Shown here: in pieces, positions 16,748 to 20,069 of the stretch
How positions within the stretch are numbered: the first letter of the stretch is position 1
Layout: every line of letters begins with the position of its first letter
From: JAICLK01 sp035478715
GTDB lineage: Bacteria > Patescibacteriota > Saccharimonadia > Saccharimonadales > UBA4665
Assembly (NCBI GenBank): GCA_035478715.1
Contig: DATIJK010000059.1
Span: 1-20,069, forward strand
Direction: 5' to 3'
DNA: 20,069 nucleotides
Position numbers and translations under genes: made by a program
Notes under the pieces: generated by a model
Told to the model about the DNA's origin: nothing
Seen by the model: only the letters and a program-made list of their open reading frames with translations
Databases searched by the model: none

Positions 16748-17425
16748 TCATCCGCCGGTATGCATTTGCCTTTGAGAAACTTTAGCCAATACGATTTCGC
16801 CGGCAGCCACGATCGCAGGATCGTGTTCTATCTGCGGAGTGCTGAACGCGAATTCCTTGGACAGTATTTCAGCCGCCAAACCCCATGGCGAAAAACTGAC
16901 CGTAGTTTCTGTCGCTAAATCAAAAGCTTCAATATCATGGTCCGGTACCTGCGGACGCAAATCTACTTCATAACCAGTATAGTGAAGCCTTTCTCTATCT
17001 GTTTCAAAATATCTAGTCGCTATAAATAACATGCCCCCTAATTCGTTTGGGTGCATTGCTTTTGACACTTTTTTAAATGAAATCGGCGAATCAATCGCGT
17101 CACTGACATCACAAACCGCCATACCATAAGGAGGCGGCGCGAACTCAATAGACTTGCCATCGGCTATACTGTTATACCACTCAATTGTTACATAACCATT
17201 ATTACGATTCAGGGCAATAGCTATTAAACTTCTTATTCCCGGGTTGTAATAAGGGTTTGCGTCCCTGTCAACGCACAGGCGAACCAAACTGTTCTTTCTT
17301 GGCGGCTGCCATCCTCGAGTCAACAGGTGTCCGCGCAGACGCTGGACATGCTTCCCAATCCCAACTAGCCAATATTCATCACATTCCCTGGCCACGATCT
17401 TGTTAAATTCCTCAAGCGATTCCAC
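16748..17425 (-). CDS. Orphan protein, 225 aa, probable leaderless mRNA
   Basis: No family recognised. The start is put at GTG 17425 because a TATAAT box lies 6 nt before it, so the message would begin at or next to the GTG; a longer reading to 17542 would run through this promoter and into the divergent gene's leader. The protein is soluble-looking, with no signal or membrane helix. It opens with an acidic helix (ESLEEFNKIVARECDEYW), continues with Arg-rich and beta-type sequence, and contains the stretch NNGYVTIEWYNSI near residue 75. Gene lies upstream of, and in the same direction as, the dockerin cluster but separated from it by 116 nt that include a promoter. Confidence 0.62.
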   Translation of the reverse strand: MESLEEFNKIVARECDEYWLVGIGKHVQRLRGHLLTRGWQPPRKNSLVRLCVDRDANPYYNPGIRSLIAIALNRNNGYVTIEWYNSIADGKSIEFAPPPYGMAVCDVSDAIDSPISFKKVSKAMHPNELGGMLFIATRYFETDRERLHYTGYEVDLRPQVPDHDIEAFDLATETTVSFSPWGLAAEILSKEFAFSTPQIEHDPAIVAAGEIVLAKVSQRQMHTGG

Positions 17426-17431
17426 GTTTTG

Positions 17432-17437
17432 ATTATA
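17432..17437 (-). promoter_or_regulatory. -10 box for the 225-aa orphan gene
   Basis: Perfect TATAAT on the minus strand ending 6 nt before the GTG at 17425. No convincing -35 hexamer. Position predicts a leaderless transcript and decides the start codon. Confidence 0.45.
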
Positions 17438-17554
17438 TAAAAATATTTGTCGTGTTTTTAGCAATATGTGACCTAACTCATAGTGGTTTATGCAACTAAG
17501 TGGTATGTTGAATATTACAAACGTAATTTTTGCGCATTGCAAGAAAGGGGCACT

Positions 17555-17998
17555 ATGCTTGGACCGGTAGATTATGTCGTTGTCGGGTTTAAAGGCAACA
17601 ATTTCGATGGCAGCATCCTGGACGAACTGACAAAAGCTGCCAAAAATAAAACTATTCGTATAATCGACCTGTTATTTGTCATGAAAGACAAAGACGGCGA
17701 AGTTATCGAAGGTGAATTCAGTCAGCAATCTGATGAGCTGAAAAAAACGTTCGGCGAACTAGAATTTAATGACGATATGCCTTTACTAACTGTCGAAGAC
17801 GTCGAAAAAATCGGCAAGAAAATGGAAAATGACACAGCCGCAGGCATTTTGGTTATCGAACATTTATGGGCGAAGGGGCTGAAAAAGGCGTTGATTGATG
17901 CCGGCGGATTTTTAATCGATGATGGCAGGATCCATGACGATAAAGTACTGGCCGCTTTAGAAGATATCAAAACGTTAGAGCCGATAAATAAATTATAA
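17555..17998 (+). CDS. DUF6325 family protein
   Basis: 147 residues from ATG 17555, chosen because AGAAAGGGG (17542-17550) lies 4 nt upstream and because the family starts at this point (LGPVDYVVVGFKGNNFDGSI). The sequence has the DUF6325 hallmarks: GFxGNxFDGSI, then TIRIIDLLFVMKDKDGEV, an acidic middle, and a C-terminal GILVIEHLWAKGLKKALIDAGG segment. It is a small acidic cytosolic protein of unknown function, common in actinobacteria. A longer reading from 17483 has no ribosome site and is rejected. The gene is followed after 12 nt by a 24-codon arginine-rich gene with a strong ribosome site, an arrangement I recall for DUF6325 genes, which often precede short basic proteins. Confidence 0.85.
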   Translation: MLGPVDYVVVGFKGNNFDGSILDELTKAAKNKTIRIIDLLFVMKDKDGEVIEGEFSQQSDELKKTFGELEFNDDMPLLTVEDVEKIGKKMENDTAAGILVIEHLWAKGLKKALIDAGGFLIDDGRIHDDKVLAALEDIKTLEPINKL

Positions 17999-18010
17999 AA
18001 GGAGAAAAAT

Positions 18011-18085
18011 ATGATCGGACGCCCCCTTACCCCAGTATCAATAGCAGGCAGACGCCGCCGCATGCGCCGCCGCGGAATTCTTTAG
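18011..18085 (+). CDS. 24-aa arginine-rich microprotein
   Basis: Reads MIGRPLTPVSIAG then RRRRMRRRGIL and stops at TAG. AAGGAGA (17999-18005) is 5 nt before the ATG, one of the two best ribosome sites in the window, and the gene follows the DUF6325 stop by 12 nt. The opening GRPL resembles the start of longer basic proteins found after DUF6325 genes, so it may be a shortened form. Nine of 24 residues are Arg, suggesting nucleic-acid or membrane-surface binding, but no function is known. The main support is the ribosome site and position, not sequence similarity. Confidence 0.6.
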   Translation: MIGRPLTPVSIAGRRRRMRRRGIL

Positions 18086-18098
18086 CATACGTCAACAT

Positions 18099-18611
18099 TT
18101 AGGAATTAGATCCAGGCCGTACCAATTTTTCAGAATCCGGGATAGATCTCACGATATTTTCTTTGTATTCATTTGCGAAGGATGGCGCCGATAGTATCAA
18201 CAAGCCATGCAACGCGTTCAACGGTGCAAGATATTTTCGACCTGAAGCGGTAAGTTTGATGCCATATTTTATCAATGAACCGCCGTTTACATCAGGCTTC
18301 ATACCGAGATACATCGAAGCACTACCGAAGCGTTCGTCGCGGCCTTCGATTGTCGTGCCCTCCTCGACTGAACATGTCTTCACCGTCCCTTCAAATTCCA
18401 CGGTCCACCGTGCAACCGCAAGGCCGATCGTTACATGCTCGCCGGCATTAAACTCACCATTATCAACGGTCACCGTTAACCCGAGCCAATGCGGCACACG
18501 TTCCGCATTCCGTCCGTACTTAAAAAGTGTTGCTGGCGCATAGTCGGCTACTGCGTCATGGAAAGTCAGCTCACGGTTCAAACTAAACGGATTCGTAATT
18601 AAGTTAGTCAT
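18099..18611 (-). CDS. Orphan protein, 170 aa, second gene of a two-gene unit
   Basis: No family recognised. A soluble-looking, mostly beta-type protein without signal or membrane helix. Features visible: PHWLGLTVTVDNGEF, ARWTVEFEGTVKTCSVEEGTTIEG, and a glycine-rich YLGMKPDVNGGSLIKYGIKL stretch, with one Cys. The ATG lies 2 nt after the upstream stop, without a Shine-Dalgarno site, so translation is probably coupled to the 320-aa gene. It converges with the microprotein gene, 13 nt between stops, and an antisense frame of 126 codons is considered a shadow. Confidence 0.68.
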   Translation of the reverse strand: MTNLITNPFSLNRELTFHDAVADYAPATLFKYGRNAERVPHWLGLTVTVDNGEFNAGEHVTIGLAVARWTVEFEGTVKTCSVEEGTTIEGRDERFGSASMYLGMKPDVNGGSLIKYGIKLTASGRKYLAPLNALHGLLILSAPSFANEYKENIVRSIPDSEKLVRPGSNS

Positions 18612-18613
18612 TT

Positions 18614-19576
18614 CTATGCATATGGTCTTAAGATGCTCAATCTATTCGGCACGACCTGCGTCAAAATCGCGTCATGAACCATTGCTCGCTGGGTTGGATC
18701 AAGCGCTATCGGCCTATCTTCACCGGCATGTCTGTGCGTAAACGGCTTAGATTCTGAATACTTGATCAAACTATCAGTCGGCTCAGTTCCGGAAAAATCA
18801 GCAATTACGGCCGCGATCAACGCTTCGCCTTCGCCGTACGGATTTGTCTGGAATTTTACAAGGTAACCATATCTGTTTGAGTTACTTTTTTGCTGCCACG
18901 TCTTGACATAATCAACCTCAAGCCCGATCGACGATAATCCGGCTGTACTGGACCATAGAGTTTGCGGACCAAATAAATCAAATCTTTCTCTAAATTGTTC
19001 GGTTGTATCAGCGCCAAGCAAATCGAAAAGTTTTAAAGGCATTATTCCAGTTTCTGCGCCTTCAATATGCGTGCAAGGCGAACTTTGTTTGCAATCAATA
19101 AATAGTTGCCTACCCGGCTCGACAAGCTCTTTGCCGTGCAGAATATCGCCGATACGCCATAGCGCGGCCAGGTTTTCATCGCCCATTAAAAGCGCGTGGG
19201 CGTTAGGAGTGTCGGTCTGTTTTCCCAAATCTTCAATAGTAATCGTAAAACCATCGATTGATGCACGGAATGGCGATATACCAGGTGCACCTGTCGTATC
19301 GACATAATATATATCCTGGGTGTCGTGATCGGCGCCAAGCTTTAAATATCTGCGCAGGCCGCCTAAGGTACTTATAGAACTGAATTTGGGACGGGCGTCA
19401 TTTTCCCTGCGAAGCGTGGTTATAAGCGCTGCGCCCATATCTACGGTCGCAATGCTGACCGGCTGGCCGTCGGTCACCCCCGCAACACGTCGGCAGGTGT
19501 TAATCCCGTCGCGTAGCCGAACTTCTGCTCTAAGCTGTTCGTGGTAGCTGCTTTCGGAGTTGCGCATTTCACTCAT
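18614..19576 (-). CDS. Orphan protein, 320 aa, leaderless
   Basis: No family recognised. Starts MSEMRNSESSYHEQLRAEV, a charged helix, followed by a beta-rich globular sequence with DTQDIYYVDTTGAPG and an RASIDGFTITIEDLG block. Three cysteines occur (one in CRRVAG, two around CKQSSPC at about 176-182). There is no signal peptide or membrane helix. A promoter (TTGCAT, 16 nt, TAGAAT) ends 7 nt before the ATG and there is no ribosome site, so the message likely begins at the start codon. It forms a two-gene unit with the 170-aa gene, and diverges from the DUF202 gene across a 111-nt gap holding both promoters. Confidence 0.72.
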   Translation of the reverse strand: MSEMRNSESSYHEQLRAEVRLRDGINTCRRVAGVTDGQPVSIATVDMGAALITTLRRENDARPKFSSISTLGGLRRYLKLGADHDTQDIYYVDTTGAPGISPFRASIDGFTITIEDLGKQTDTPNAHALLMGDENLAALWRIGDILHGKELVEPGRQLFIDCKQSSPCTHIEGAETGIMPLKLFDLLGADTTEQFRERFDLFGPQTLWSSTAGLSSIGLEVDYVKTWQQKSNSNRYGYLVKFQTNPYGEGEALIAAVIADFSGTEPTDSLIKYSESKPFTHRHAGEDRPIALDPTQRAMVHDAILTQVVPNRLSILRPYA

Positions 19577-19583
19577 TTAATAT

Positions 19584-19611
19584 ATTCTACCATGTTTTTT
19601 GAGTAATGCAA
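19584..19611 (-). promoter_or_regulatory. Promoter of the 320-aa/170-aa orphan unit
   Basis: Minus strand TTGCAT (19611-19606), 16-nt spacer, TAGAAT (19589-19584), 7 nt from the ATG at 19576. Predicts a leaderless transcript. Confidence 0.6.
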
Positions 19612-19614
19612 TTT

Positions 19615-19643
19615 TTGAAAGACTGTTTTTACTCATATATACT
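19615..19643 (+). promoter_or_regulatory. Promoter of the DUF202 gene
   Basis: TTGAAA (19615-19620), 17-nt spacer, TATACT (19638-19643). Transcription start near 19650 gives a leader of about 38 nt. It sits back to back with the divergent orphan promoter, whose -35 lies 4 bases away. Confidence 0.6.
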
Positions 19644-19687
19644 TTTATTAAATTAAGTTAAACAAGTTTTTTCCAGAGTTTTTCTGA

Positions 19688-20023
19688 ATGGCAAAAAATA
19701 TATCTAAAGCGGAACAGGTAGATGTTGATGCGAGATTTCTGTTGGCCAATGAACGTACGTTACTTGCCTGGATCCGGACTAGTTTGGCTATCGAAGCCGG
19801 CGGCATTGCATTGATAGGTTTCCATAGCGAAAAACGAATTTTAGGATTCACAGTCATTTTACTTGGTGCCACCGTATCACTTATCGGATATCATCGTTAT
19901 CGCGCGGCCGACAAAGCTATCCGGCAGCATCATCTGCCGCCGTCAGGGAAAAGTTCGGCCATCCAGTTGCTGGGTGTGGTATTCATCGCTGTCGCAATCG
20001 CAGCCGCTGAACTGACTCTTTAA
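19688..20023 (+). CDS. DUF202 family small membrane protein
   Basis: 111 residues. The DUF202 signature is clear: FLLANERTLLAWIRTSLAIEAGGIALIGF, followed by a second helix (ILGFTVILLGATVSLIGYHRYRAADKAI) and a third at the C-terminus (IQLLGVVFIAVAIAAAELTL). Members are small three-helix inner-membrane proteins (YidH-like) of unsettled function. ATG 19688 is right for the family; the ribosome site before it is weak. Nothing recognisable follows in the remaining 46 bases. Confidence 0.9.
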   Translation: MAKNISKAEQVDVDARFLLANERTLLAWIRTSLAIEAGGIALIGFHSEKRILGFTVILLGATVSLIGYHRYRAADKAIRQHHLPPSGKSSAIQLLGVVFIAVAIAAAELTL

Positions 20024-20069
20024 TTATTTGATTGGCTGGGTTTTTTCTTTTCTTCGTCCAGGAAACCAC

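Noticed and set aside
17426..17554. Longer starts for the 225-aa orphan (17542) and DUF6325 (17483), which would make the genes overlap head to head
   Set aside because: The -10 box at 17432-17437 and the ribosome site at 17542-17550 support shorter, non-overlapping starts.

Overview
The window looks like a chromosomal segment of a small-genome Gram-positive-type bacterium. Candidatus Saccharibacteria (Patescibacteria) is my best guess, with an actinobacterium-like lineage as the alternative. Pointers are the DUF1996, DUF6325, Abhydrolase_9 and MMPL families, dockerin-type tails on secreted proteins, signal-anchor N-termini, use of UGA as a stop (standard code), and several genes whose -10 box sits 6-10 nt before the start codon with no Shine-Dalgarno site (leaderless style). 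The assignment rests on recognised families only; there is no rRNA or other marker gene here.

Layout. 1-1842 (+): 3' part of an MMPL/RND-type membrane transporter. 1885-3896 (+): a promoter, an 85-aa orphan peptide and an asparagine-synthetase-like ATP-dependent ligase, a compact two-gene unit that could make a modified peptide. 3912-4712 (-): orphan protein. 4851-5390 (+): DUF1905-YdeI/OmdA protein. 5463-6728 (+): GH26 glycosidase with a dockerin tail, whose signal peptide lies upstream of every usual start codon. 6863-9228 (+): translationally coupled pair of membrane alpha/beta-hydrolase and CPBP intramembrane protease. 9245-16678 (-): the dominant feature, a co-oriented cluster of a second GH26-dockerin gene followed by five tandem DUF1996-dockerin genes. 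16748-17425 (-): orphan protein. 17555-18085 (+): DUF6325 protein and a 24-aa arginine-rich microprotein. 18099-19576 (-): two-gene orphan operon. 19615-20023 (+): DUF202 membrane protein.

How the genes may work together. Seven secreted proteins share the same C-terminal two-loop calcium-binding (dockerin-like) module. Two carry GH26 (beta-mannanase/related) catalytic domains and five carry DUF1996, whose biochemical role is not established. This suggests an extracellular polysaccharide-active set, possibly assembled or tethered through the dockerin tails, yet no cohesin or scaffoldin is present in the window. Five small unrecognised proteins (3912, 16748, 18099, 18614 and the 1949 peptide) have no assigned function; three of the transcription units among them appear leaderless.

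No tRNA, rRNA, CRISPR array, insertion sequence or clear intrinsic terminator was seen. No gene-free stretch exceeds 300 bases; the longest gaps (about 5391-5537 and 6729-6919) hold promoters.
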